DNA of 64,000 nucleotides from Sacculina carcini (taxonomy: Eukaryota > Arthropoda > Thecostraca > Sacculinidae), in the NCBI GenBank assembly GCA_916048095.2, contig OU696597.1, forward strand, positions 3,431,550-3,495,549, read 5' to 3'. The notes under the pieces are model-generated. The model was not told where the DNA came from and ran no database searches. It worked only from the letters and a program-made list of their open reading frames with translations. Below, in pieces: positions 55,142 to 64,000 of the stretch; the first letter of the stretch is position 1, and every line of letters starts with the position of its first letter. The translations under genes were made by a program, and so were the position numbers.

Positions 55142-55184
55142 CACGACCATCGCGCCGAAGTCTCGGCCATCGCTGCGTCCATGA
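53508..55184 (+). CDS. piggyBac transposase (P3), transporter-derived tail
   Basis: DDE_Tnp_1_7 transposase. From Met 53508 (MFHEPRIRP) or, more likely, spliced at the acceptor TTTTTTCAG (53486) from an upstream exon; a TTG-initiated frame from 53460 reads through the intron end and is not credible. Acidic N-terminus (GGDDSDIEQVDDDTLVD), KKQK basic patch, then the core: SIDESMVPYFGRH (Asp near 256), IFFDNFFTSYDL (Asp near 333) and GMGGVDLMDRS (Asp near 444 and 447), the four acidic residues of piggyBac. After LEDVRTDNINH the family normally has a cysteine-rich C-terminal domain. Here the frame continues CCRILVSQGF then, past 55142, TTIAPKSRPSLRP from out-of-frame transporter sequence, and stops. 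Core intact, CRD absent, so DNA end binding is probably impaired. Confidence 0.93.
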   Translation: MFHEPRIRPHKFLGDAIDFAQTRDGDVDIVITGPPSGGDDSDIEQVDDDTLVDVGGMPEEVAGEVDVMYEESDADAATGHVSRKKQKLSEPKWTKSHISAQVDFKKYEKTNAKKLLLKISPDIIEASEWTVFQKVFEEILQHLVCETNRYAARDKNMPDFQITAEEMYNFLGLLILSGYNMRTSERDYWSKASDLCCPGFAETMSRSRFQKIKSVLHAADNQSLHSSKMAKIKPLYDLLNQSLRMFGILHENLSIDESMVPYFGRHSCKQFIRGKPIRFGYKCWVMSSSCGLPYQVTVYEGRTEKSCNTPLGTRVVMECLKICDKPSSHYIFFDNFFTSYDLMKQLKTLGFKATGTVRKNRMKGCPLKTDAAMKKSERGFYDYRSDGDIEMVRWNDNSVVTMCSNAIGLEPIRQVNRRVKNKGVVSVPQPNVVACYNAGMGGVDLMDRSLADFRPTILGKKWYWTLIINAINIAVVYSWRIYQLSTNYESKQKDFRRSLVTAMLYQSQPKPRSASRSGPSFSVLEDVRTDNINHCCRILVSQGFRTTIAPKSRPSLRP

Positions 55185-55581
55185 ACCCCAACACACGACG
55201 TCGTTCAGTGGTGCGTCTGTTTGGTCACCGGCACGTGCTAGTCCCGTTATCGATTAGCTGCGCCCTAACGGTCTTCCATGCTTTCTCGGGAGGCATGGCA
55301 GTCACATCGTTTGCACCTGTTATTTTTGACCGTCTGCACGCGTTGAGCGATGGCTCGACCGGCTCAATGATGCTGGCTTGTGTGCGGATGCTGTGCGTGT
55401 GCGTGTGCTGGTGTCGCACGTGAAACGCCGTTCTCTGTTGGTGTTCAACGGAACGGTGGGTGCCGTGACAGCGCTGTTTGCATCACTCTACTTCTTCTAC
55501 GAGCAACGAGCAGCGACTAGCACCACACTGCACGCGGGACTATCAGTGGCGTGTTTGGTGTGCGTGCTGGTGATGGTAGGC
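55142..55581 (+). pseudogene. Transporter exon fragment M3
   Basis: As M2, but a 1-nt deletion in the 'gtgtgcggtgtgc' tract (near 55405) shifts the frame, giving an early stop (WCRT). M4, M5 and M6 share it, so it arose before they multiplied. Confidence 0.92.
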
Positions 55582-57979
55582 TTAACCCATATTATCCCAA
55601 TGACTACATATGTAGTCATGCATTTCAGGAGGCCACCATTCATGATTTAGATATCATTATGGAATTTTAAAGGCATCAACATAATTCTGCACTTTTTTCT
55701 GGCCTATATATCTCCAAAATAGCGTTCAATTAATATACCCCTTTAATTGTGATAAGAAATAATATCGGTTGTTTTCACGTTTTCGCGCTTCTGTTACCCT
55801 TTCATGTTGAAACCTGCATACTACTGTCGTGAGTACATCAATGGTGGTCTCTTTCACTCAGTTCATTATTGAATATGTGAGAAAGATTACCTAATGAAAA
55901 TCCCCCTCATAAATTTCAGAACCTGTTCTTGAGGTAAGTTGAAAAATCCATGACTACATATGTAGTCATTGGGCAACGTGTCAACAAATTATATGCATCA
56001 GTTGACGACTGGGCTGCTGACTTGTTATGTACTACTAAAAACTACTAATGGTCGTTATGTACTTCTAACCTAACCTATATATATCCTTAGTGAATATCGT
56101 AGATATACAATATGTATAGTGAAGGTTTGCATGTAACAATCGCACGTGAATTTGGTCGTTCGAGGCAACCTATGGTGGCATCATCTGGCTACGTATTGTG
56201 TGGGGCATTCTGTGGTCTTGTGCTAGATGAAATGGTATCGCTGGAATTTTGAAATTTGTAGTTTGGTTTATGATTTTTTCCCTACAATGTAAGTACATTG
56301 AACCTTTTATTTTATTTTTTTCAGGATAGCAGTCTAGATAGTGGAATGTTTCATGAACCAAGGATCAGACCCCACAAGTTTCTTGGGGATGCCATCGATT
56401 TTGCTCAGACCAGGGATGGAGATGTGGACATTGTTATTACTGGTCCACCAAGCGGAGGTGACGACAGTGACATAGAACAGGTCGATGATGACACACTTGT
56501 AGATGTTGGAGGAATGCCAGAAGAAGTGGCAGGAGAGGTTGATGTCATGTATGAAGAATCCGATGCAGACGCTGCAACCGGTCATGTTTCCAGAAAAAAG
56601 CAAAAGCTAAGTGAACCTAAATGGACGAAGAGTCATATTTCTGCACAAGTGGACTTTAAAAAATATGAGAAAACGAATGCAAAAAAATTGCTCCTGAAAA
56701 TCTCGCCAGATATTATTGAGGCTTCTGAGTGGACTGTGTTTCAAAAAGTATTTGAAGAGATTCTTCAACATCTTGTCTGTGAAACCAATAGATACGCAGC
56801 CAGAGATAAGAATATGCCAGATTTCCAAATTACAGCTGAGGAAATGTATAACTTTTTAGGCTTGCTGATACTTTCTGGTTATAACATGCGCACGAGTGAG
56901 AGAGACTACTGGAGCAAAGCATCTGATCTTTGTTGCCCTGGTTTCGCTGAAACTATGAGTCGCAGTCGGTTTCAAAAAATTAAAAGTGTATTGCACGCAG
57001 CTGACAACCAATCACTTCATTCAAGCAAAATGGCAAAAATTAAGCCATTATATGATCTACTAAATCAATCATTGCGCATGTTTGGTATTCTGCATGAAAA
57101 TCTAAGCATCGATGAGTCTATGGTGCCCTATTTTGGAAGACATTCTTGTAAACAATTCATACGAGGCAAGCCGATTCGTTTCGGGTATAAATGTTGGGTG
57201 ATGAGTAGTTCATGTGGTCTTCCTTACCAAGTAACAGTATATGAAGGGAGGACTGAAAAATCATGCAACACTCCTCTAGGAACTCGTGTTGTAATGGAAT
57301 GTTTGAAGATATGTGATAAGCCAAGTTCTCACTACATATTTTTCGATAATTTTTTCACATCCTATGATCTCATGAAACAGTTGAAAACTCTTGGTTTCAA
57401 AGCTACTGGCACTGTGAGGAAAAACAGAATGAAAGGATGCCCACTCAAGACCGATGCAGCTATGAAAAAGAGTGAAAGAGGCTTTTACGACTACCGTTCA
57501 GATGGTGATATAGAGATGGTCAGGTGGAATGACAATTCAGTCGTGACCATGTGCAGCAATGCTATTGGACTAGAGCCAATTCGGCAAGTGAATAGAAGAG
57601 TAAAAAACAAGGGTGTCGTGAGTGTTCCCCAGCCAAATGTGGTCGCTTGCTATAATGCAGGTATGGGAGGAGTAGACTTGATGGACAGATCGCTGGCAGA
57701 CTTCAGGCCTACTATTCTCGGGAAAAAATGGTATTGGACTTTGATAATCAACGCAATAAATATCGCAGTTGTGTACAGCTGGAGAATTTATCAACTATCA
57801 ACAAATTATGAATCAAAGCAAAAGGATTTTCGAAGAAGTTTGGTCACCGCTATGCTATATCAGTCTCAACCTAAGCCAAGATCAGCTTCACGATCTGGGC
57901 CTTCATTTTCTGTTCTTGAAGATGTGAGGACTGACAACAGAAATCATTGTTGCAGGATTCTCGTTTCGCAAGGCTTTCG
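55582..57979 (+). mobile_element. piggyBac-type element copy P4
   Basis: Same structure as P3. Shares with P5 'gtttatgattttt' before the acceptor and 'gacaacagaaatc' (Arg for Ile near the C-terminus). Confidence 0.92.
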
Positions 57980-58022
57980 CACGACCATCGCGCCGAAGTC
58001 TCGGCCATCGCTGCGTCCATGA
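56346..58022 (+). CDS. piggyBac transposase (P4), transporter-derived tail
   Basis: Same protein as P3 except RNH for INH just before the junction. All four catalytic Asp kept, no stop or frameshift. Same uncertain start (acceptor at 56324). Confidence 0.92.
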   Translation: MFHEPRIRPHKFLGDAIDFAQTRDGDVDIVITGPPSGGDDSDIEQVDDDTLVDVGGMPEEVAGEVDVMYEESDADAATGHVSRKKQKLSEPKWTKSHISAQVDFKKYEKTNAKKLLLKISPDIIEASEWTVFQKVFEEILQHLVCETNRYAARDKNMPDFQITAEEMYNFLGLLILSGYNMRTSERDYWSKASDLCCPGFAETMSRSRFQKIKSVLHAADNQSLHSSKMAKIKPLYDLLNQSLRMFGILHENLSIDESMVPYFGRHSCKQFIRGKPIRFGYKCWVMSSSCGLPYQVTVYEGRTEKSCNTPLGTRVVMECLKICDKPSSHYIFFDNFFTSYDLMKQLKTLGFKATGTVRKNRMKGCPLKTDAAMKKSERGFYDYRSDGDIEMVRWNDNSVVTMCSNAIGLEPIRQVNRRVKNKGVVSVPQPNVVACYNAGMGGVDLMDRSLADFRPTILGKKWYWTLIINAINIAVVYSWRIYQLSTNYESKQKDFRRSLVTAMLYQSQPKPRSASRSGPSFSVLEDVRTDNRNHCCRILVSQGFRTTIAPKSRPSLRP

Positions 58023-58419
58023 ACCCCAACACACGACGTCGTTCAGTGGTGCGTCTGTTTGGTCACCGGCACGTGCTAGTCCCGTTATCGATTAGCTGCG
58101 CCCTAACGGTCTTCCATGCGTTCTCGGGAGGCATGGCAGTCACATCGTTTGCACCTGTTATTTTTTACCGTCTGCACGCGTTGAGCGATGGCTCGACCGG
58201 CTCAATGATGCTGGCTTGTGTGCGGATGCTGTGCGTGTGCGTGTGCTGGTGTCGCACGTGAAACGCCGTTCTCTGTTGGTGTTCAACGGAACGGTGGGTG
58301 CCGTGACAGCGCTGTTTGCATCACTCTACTTCTTCTACGAGCAACGAGCAGCGACTAGCACCACACTGCACGCGGGACTATCAGTGGCGTGTTTGGTGTG
58401 CGTGCTGGTGATGGTAGGC
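57980..58419 (+). pseudogene. Transporter exon fragment M4
   Basis: Carries the shared 1-nt deletion and also Asp-to-Tyr (FYRLHAL), shared only with M5. Confidence 0.92.
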
Positions 58420-60817
58420 TTAACCCATATTATCCCAATGACTACATATGTAGTCATGCATTTCAGGAGGCCACCATTCATGATTTAGATATCATTATGG
58501 AATTTTAAAGGCATCAACATAATTCTGCACTTTTTTCTGGCCTATATATCTCCAAAATAGCGTTCAATTAATATACCCCTTTAATTGTGATAAGAAATAA
58601 TATCGGTTGTTTTCACGTTTTCGCGCTTCTGTTACCCTTTCATGTTGAAACCTGCATACTACTGTCGTGAGTACATCAATGGTGGTCTCTTTCACTCAGT
58701 TCATTATTGAATATGTGAGAAAGATTACCTAATGAAAATCCCCCTCATAAATTTCAGAACCTGTTCTTGAGGTAAGTTGAAAAATCCATGACTACATATG
58801 TAGTCATTGGGCAACGTGTCAACAAATTATATGCATCAGTTGACGACTGGGCTGCTGACTTGTTATGTACTACTAAAAACTACTAATGGTCGTTATGTAC
58901 TTCTAACCTAACCTATATATATCCTTAGTGAATATCGTAGATATACAATATGTATAGTGAAGGTTTGCATGTAACAATCGCACGTGAATTTGGTCGTTCG
59001 AGGCAACCTATGGTGGCATCATCTGGCTACGTATTGTGTGGGGCATTCTGTGGTCTTGTGCTAGATGAAATGGTATCGCTGGAATTTTGAAATTTGTAGT
59101 TTGGTTTATGATTTTTTCCCTACAATGTAAGTACATTGAACCTTTTATTTTATTTTTTTCAGGATAGCAGTCTAGATAGTGGAATGTTTCATGAACCAAG
59201 GATCAGACCCCACAAGTTTCTTGGGGATGCCATCGATTTTGCTCAGACCAGGGATGGAGATGTGGACATTGTTATTACTGGTCCACCAAGCGGAGGTGAC
59301 GACAGTGACATAGAACAGGTCGATGATGACACACTTGTAGATGTTGGAGGAATGCCAGAAGAAGTGGCAGGAGAGGTTGATGTCATGTATGAAGAATCCG
59401 ATGCAGACGCTGCAACCGGTCATGTTTCCAGAAAAAAGCAAAAGCTAAGTGAACCTAAATGGACGAAGAGTCATATTTCTGCACAAGTGGACTTTAAAAA
59501 ATATGAGAAAACGAATGCAAAAAAATTGCTCCTGAAAATCTCGCCAGATATTATTGAGGCTTCTGAGTGGACTGTGTTTCAAAAAGTATTTGAAGAGATT
59601 CTTCAACATCTTGTCTGTGAAACCAATAGATACGCAGCCAGAGATAAGAATATGCCAGATTTCCAAATTACAGCTGAGGAAATGTATAACTTTTTAGGCT
59701 TGCTGATACTTTCTGGTTATAACATGCGCACGAGTGAGAGAGACTACTGGAGCAAAGCATCTGATCTTTGTTGCCCTGGTTTCGCTGAAACTATGAGTCG
59801 CAGTCGGTTTCAAAAAATTAAAAGTGTATTGCACGCAGCTGACAACCAATCACTTCATTCAAGCAAAATGGCAAAAATTAAGCCATTATATGATCTACTA
59901 AATCAATCATTGCGCATGTTTGGTATTCTGCATGAAAATCTAAGCATCGATGAGTCTATGGTGCCCTATTTTGGAAGACATTCTTGTAAACAATTCATAC
60001 GAGGCAAGCCGATTCGTTTCGGGTATAAATGTTGGGTGATGAGTAGTTCATGTGGTCTTCCTTACCAAGTAACAGTATATGAAGGGAGGACTGAAAAATC
60101 ATGCAACACTCCTCTAGGAACTCGTGTTGTAATGGAATGTTTGAAGATATGTGATAAGCCAAGTTCTCACTACATATTTTTCGATAATTTTTTCACATCC
60201 TATGATCTCATGAAACAGTTGAAAACTCTTGGTTTCAAAGCTACTGGCACTGTGAGGAAAAACAGAATGAAAGGATGCCCACTCAAGACCGATGCAGCTA
60301 TGAAAAAGAGTGAAAGAGGCTTTTACGACTACCGTTCAGATGGTGATATAGAGATGGTCAGGTGGAATGACAATTCAGTCGTGACCATGTGCAGCAATGC
60401 TATTGGACTAGAGCCAATTCGGCAAGTGAATAGAAGAGTAAAAAACAAGGGTGTCGTGAGTGTTCCCCAGCCAAATGTGGTCGCTTGCTATAATGCAGGT
60501 ATGGGAGGAGTAGACTTGATGGACAGATCGCTGGCAGACTTCAGGCCTACTATTCTCGGGAAAAAATGGTATTGGACTTTGATAATCAACGCAATAAATA
60601 TCGCAGTTGTGTACAGCTGGAGAATTTATCAACTATCAACAAATTATGAATCAAAGCAAAAGGATTTTCGAAGAAGTTTGGTCACCGCTATGCTATATCA
60701 GTCTCAACCTAAGCCAAGATCAGCTTCACGATCTGGGCCTTCATTTTCTGTTCTTGAAGATGTGAGGACTGACAACAGAAATCATTGTTGCAGGATTCTC
60801 GTTTCGCAAGGCTTTCG
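58420..60817 (+). mobile_element. piggyBac-type element copy P5
   Basis: By eye identical to P4. Confidence 0.92.
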
Positions 60818-60860
60818 CACGACCATCGCGCCGAAGTCTCGGCCATCGCTGCGTCCATGA
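59184..60860 (+). CDS. piggyBac transposase (P5), transporter-derived tail
   Basis: Identical by eye to the P4 protein; intact frame and catalytic residues. Confidence 0.92.
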   Translation: MFHEPRIRPHKFLGDAIDFAQTRDGDVDIVITGPPSGGDDSDIEQVDDDTLVDVGGMPEEVAGEVDVMYEESDADAATGHVSRKKQKLSEPKWTKSHISAQVDFKKYEKTNAKKLLLKISPDIIEASEWTVFQKVFEEILQHLVCETNRYAARDKNMPDFQITAEEMYNFLGLLILSGYNMRTSERDYWSKASDLCCPGFAETMSRSRFQKIKSVLHAADNQSLHSSKMAKIKPLYDLLNQSLRMFGILHENLSIDESMVPYFGRHSCKQFIRGKPIRFGYKCWVMSSSCGLPYQVTVYEGRTEKSCNTPLGTRVVMECLKICDKPSSHYIFFDNFFTSYDLMKQLKTLGFKATGTVRKNRMKGCPLKTDAAMKKSERGFYDYRSDGDIEMVRWNDNSVVTMCSNAIGLEPIRQVNRRVKNKGVVSVPQPNVVACYNAGMGGVDLMDRSLADFRPTILGKKWYWTLIINAINIAVVYSWRIYQLSTNYESKQKDFRRSLVTAMLYQSQPKPRSASRSGPSFSVLEDVRTDNRNHCCRILVSQGFRTTIAPKSRPSLRP

Positions 60861-61257
60861 ACCCCAACACACGACGTCGTTCAGTGGTGCGTCTGTTTGG
60901 TCACCGGCACGTGCTAGTCCCGTTATCGATTAGCTGCGCCCTAACGGTCTTCCATGCGTTCTCGGGAGGCATGGCAGTCACATCGTTTGCACCTGTTATT
61001 TTTTACCGTCTGCACGCGTTGAGCGATGGCTCGACCGGCTCAATGATGCTGGCTTGTGTGCGGATGCTGTGCGTGTGCGTGTGCTGGTGTCGCACGTGAA
61101 ACGCCGTTCTCTGTTGGTGTTCAACGGAACGGTGGGTGCCGTGACAGCGCTGTTTGCATCACTCTACTTCTTCTACGAGCAACGAGCAGCGACTAGCACC
61201 ACACTGCACGCGGGACTATCAGTGGCGTGTTTGGTGTGCGTGCTGGTGATGGTAGGC
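60818..61257 (+). pseudogene. Transporter exon fragment M5
   Basis: As M4, including the Tyr change. Confidence 0.92.
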
Positions 61258-63655
61258 TTAACCCATATTATCCCAATGACTACATATGTAGTCATGCATT
61301 TCAGGAGGCCACCATTCATGATTTAGATATCATTATGGAATTTTAAAGGCATCAACATAATTCTGCACTTTTTTCTGGCCTATATATCTCCAAAATAGCG
61401 TTCAATTAATATACCCCTTTAATTGTGATAAGAAATAATATCGGTTGTTTTCACGTTTTCGCGCTTCTGTTACCCTTTCATGTTGAAGCCTGCATACTAC
61501 TGTCGTGAGTACATCAATGGTGGTCTCTTTCACTCAGTTCATTATTGAATATGTGAGAAAGATTACCTAATGAAAATCCCCCTCATAAATTTCAGAACCT
61601 GTTCTTGAGGTAAGTTGAAAAATCCATGACTACATATGTAGTCATTGGGCAACGTGTCAACAAATTATATGCATCAGTTGACGACTGGGCTGCTGACTTT
61701 TTATGTACTACTAAAAACTACTAATGGTCGTTATGTACTTCTAACCTAACCTATATAAATCCTTAGTGAATATCGTAGATATACAATATGTATAGTGAAG
61801 GTTTGCATGTAACAATCGCACGTGAATTTGGTCGTTCGAGGCAACCTATGGTGGCATCATCTGGCTACGTATTGTGTGGGGCATTCTGTGGTCTTGTGCT
61901 AGATGAAATGGTATCGCTGGAATTTTGAAATTTGTAGTTTGGTTTGTGATTTTTCCCTACAATGTAAGTACATTGAACCTTTTATTTTATTTTTTTCAGG
62001 ATAGCAGTCTGGATAGTGGAATGTTTCATGAACCAAGGATCAGACCCCACAAGTTTCTTGGGGATGCCATCGATTTTGCTCTGGACCAGGGATGGAGATG
62101 TGGACATTGTTATTACTGGTCCACCAAGCGGAGGTGACGACAGTGACATAGAACAGGTCGATGATGACACACTTGTAGATGTTGGAGGAATGCCAGAAGA
62201 AGTGGCAGGAGAGGTTGATGTCATGTATGAAGAATCCGATGCAGACGCTGCAACCGGTCATGTTTCCAGAAAAAAGCAAAAGCTAAGTGAACCTAAATGG
62301 ACGAAGAGTCATATTTCTGCACAAGTGGACTTTAAAAAATATGAGAAAACGAATGCAAAAAAATTGCTCCTGAAAATCTCGCCAGATATTATTGAGGCTT
62401 CTGAGTGGACTGTGTTTCAAAAAGTATTTGAAGAGATTCTTCAACATCTTGTCTGTGAAACCAATAGATACGCAGCCAGAGATAAGAATATGCCAGATTT
62501 CCAAATTACAGCTGAGGAAATGTATAACTTTTTAGGCTTGCTGATACTTTCTGGTTATAACATGCGCACGAGTGAGAGAGACTACTGGAGCAAAGCATCT
62601 GATCTTTGTTGCCCTGGTTTCGCTGAAACTATGAGTCGCAGTCGGTTTCAAAAAATTAAAAGTGTATTGCACGCAGCTGACAACCAATCACTTCATTCAA
62701 GCAAAATGGCAAAAATTAAGCCATTATATGATCTACTAAATCAATCATTGCGCATGTTTGGTATTCTGCATGAAAATCTAAGCATCGATGAGTCTATGGT
62801 GCCCTATTTTGGAAGACATTCTTGTAAACAATTCATACGAGGCAAGCCGATTCGTTTCGGGTATAAATGTTGGGTGATGAGTAGTTCATGTGGTCTTCCT
62901 TACCAAGTAACAGTATATGAAGGGAGGACTGAAAAATCATGCAACACTCCTCTAGGAACTCGTGTTGTAATGGAATGTTTGAAGATATGTGATAAGCCAA
63001 GTTCTCACTACATATTTTTCGATAATTTTTTCACATCCTATGATCTCATGAAACAGTTGAAAACTCTTGGTTTCAAAGCTACTGGCACTGTGAGGAAAAA
63101 CAGAATGAAAGGATGCCCACTCAAGACCGATGCAGCTATGAAAAAGAGTGAAAGAGGCTTTTACGACTACCGTTCAGATGGTGATATAGAGATGGTCAGG
63201 TGGAATGACAATTCAGTCGTGACCATGTGCAGCAATGCTATTGGACTAGAGCCAATTCGGCAAGTGAATAGAAGAGTAAAAAACAAGGGTGTCGTGAGTG
63301 TTCCCCAGCCAAATGTGGTCGCTTGCTATAATGCAGGTATGGGAGGAGTAGACTTGATGGACAGATCGCTGGCAGACTTCAGGCCTACTATTCTCGGGAA
63401 AAAATGGTATTGGACTTTGATAATCAACGCAATAAATATCGCAGTTGTGTACAGCTGGAGAATTTATCAACTATCAACAAATTATGAATCAAAGCAAAAG
63501 GATTTTCGAAGAAGTTTGGTCACCGCTATGCTATATCAGTCTCAACCTAAGCCAAGATCAGCTTCACGATCTGGGCCTTCATTTTCTGTTCTTGAAGATG
63601 TGAGGACTGACAACATAAATCATTGTTGCAGGATTCTCGTTTCGCAAGGCTTTCG
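61258..63655 (+). mobile_element. piggyBac-type element copy P6
   Basis: Same structure. Private changes: 'gttgaagcctg' near 61484, 'gactttttatg' near 61696, 'tatataaatcc' near 61752, one T fewer before the acceptor (61952), and 'gctctggacc' near 62081. It has 'agtctggatag' like P1, not 'agtctagatag'. Confidence 0.92.
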
Positions 63656-63698
63656 CACGACCATCGCGCCGAAGTCTCGGCCATCGCTGCGTCCATGA
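62021..63698 (+). pseudogene. piggyBac transposase (P6), frameshifted near the N-terminus
   Basis: The normal frame from ATG 62021 is broken by a 1-nt insertion at 'gctctggacc' (about 62081), within DFAQTRDGD. Downstream of it the frame is open to 63698, with all catalytic Asp and the INH form of the tail. The long frame from 62016 (GTG) only bypasses the shift by reading the N-terminus in another frame. Confidence 0.88.
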
Positions 63699-64000
63699 AC
63701 CCCAACACACGACGTCGTTCAGTGGTGCGTCTGTTTGGTCACCGGCACGTGCTAGTCCCGTTATCGATTAGCTGCGCCCTAACGGTCTTCCATGCTTTCT
63801 CGGGAGGCATGGCAGTCACATCGTTTGCACCTGTTATTTTTGACCGTCTGCACGCGTTGAGCGATGGCTCGACCGGCTCAATGATGCTGGCTTGTGTGCG
63901 GATGCTGTGCGTGTGCGTGTGCTGGTGTCGCACGTGAAACGCCGTTCTCTGTTGGTGTTCAACGGAACGGTGGGTGCCGTGACAGCGCTGTTTGCATCAC
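63656..64000 (+). pseudogene. Transporter exon fragment M6 (cut by window end)
   Basis: Has the shared 1-nt deletion but Asp (FDRLHAL) like M3. The array continues past the window. Confidence 0.9.

Larger units (their letters stand above)
43856..64000 (+). repeat. Tandem array of a transporter-piggyBac chimeric unit
   Basis: A 2838-bp unit is repeated head to tail. It consists of transporter exon from the codon context 'cacgaccatcgcgcc' to TTAA, then piggyBac 5' end and transposase up to 'aggctttcg'. Transporter starts are at 43856 (parent), 52303, 55142, 57980, 60818 and 63656; the spacing is 2839 then 2838 three times. All junctions are identical. The first unit carries a gypsy element and a deletion. 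The window ends inside the sixth transporter copy, so the array continues. Confidence 0.97.

Noticed and set aside
61258-63655. A 3' piggyBac end (reverse of TTAACCCATATTATCCC) closing any unit
   Set aside because: Looked for before each junction and not found; the junction into transporter DNA comes first.
43856-64000. Prokaryotic features (operons, CRISPR, IS elements)
   Set aside because: The regular 2838-bp repetition is a eukaryotic transposon-host chimera. There are no short regularly spaced repeats, Shine-Dalgarno sites or operon-like gene packing anywhere in the window.

Overview
This is animal (invertebrate metazoan) nuclear DNA, not bacterial. The signs are spliced exons with GT/AG borders, long GT-rich introns, CA/TG microsatellites, a tRNA-derived SINE-like family, CR1-type and other LINEs, hAT-type small elements, two Ty3/gypsy retrotransposons and a piggyBac family, plus fragments of animal genes (kelch, HSP70, DDX55, an AGC-type kinase, an SLC2-like sugar transporter). 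The species cannot be named. A CsRn1/Kabuki-type gypsy with a tRNA-Trp primer site would fit an arthropod, a flatworm or another protostome, but does not prove it.

Layout. 1-4077 is segmental duplication A1; a near-identical copy A2 lies at 14357-18440 and a diverged third copy A3 at about 23700-26500. 4078-7880 holds a decayed LINE ORF1 and a reverse-strand LINE split by a hAT-type element with a perfect 8-bp target duplication. 7880-14356 is a tandem array of a 2656-bp unit: B0 is diverged and partial, B1 and B2 are almost identical. 17324-20204 (minus strand) is the one host gene that can be assembled over several exons, an IQ-motif plus kelch-repeat gene. Its 5' exons splice in phase, while its 3' kelch exons, which lie inside A2, are damaged. 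20216-23590 is LINE debris, a G-rich 35-bp minisatellite and repeats. 26900-36060 is a graveyard of host-gene fragments and LINE 3' ends. 36060-43122 holds small elements, a truncated gypsy pol, an L1-ORF1-like piece and a membrane-spanning exon.

The most striking part is 43178-64000. A sugar-transporter exon is interrupted at a TTAA by a piggyBac-type element. The 3' part of that transporter exon plus the 5' part of the element (TTAA end, palindromic subterminal repeats, intron and a nearly complete transposase) form a 2838-bp chimeric unit repeated head to tail to the end of the window. Every unit has the same junction, at which the transposase loses its normal C-terminus and 3' end and runs out of frame into transporter sequence. 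A full-length CsRn1-like gypsy element (gag, pol, tRNA-Trp primer site, canonical UUUAAAC slippery site, polypurine tract) sits in the first element copy. A later deletion with templated filler then joined its truncated 3' LTR to the next copy. Point mutations show an order of duplication, and the units carry a sense codon where the parental transporter exon now has a stop.

All identities, splice sites and domain calls were read by eye. No alignment, HMM search or transcript was available. Near-identical tandem blocks (B1/B2, array units) could be partly assembly artefacts; the unit-specific point differences argue against that for the array.
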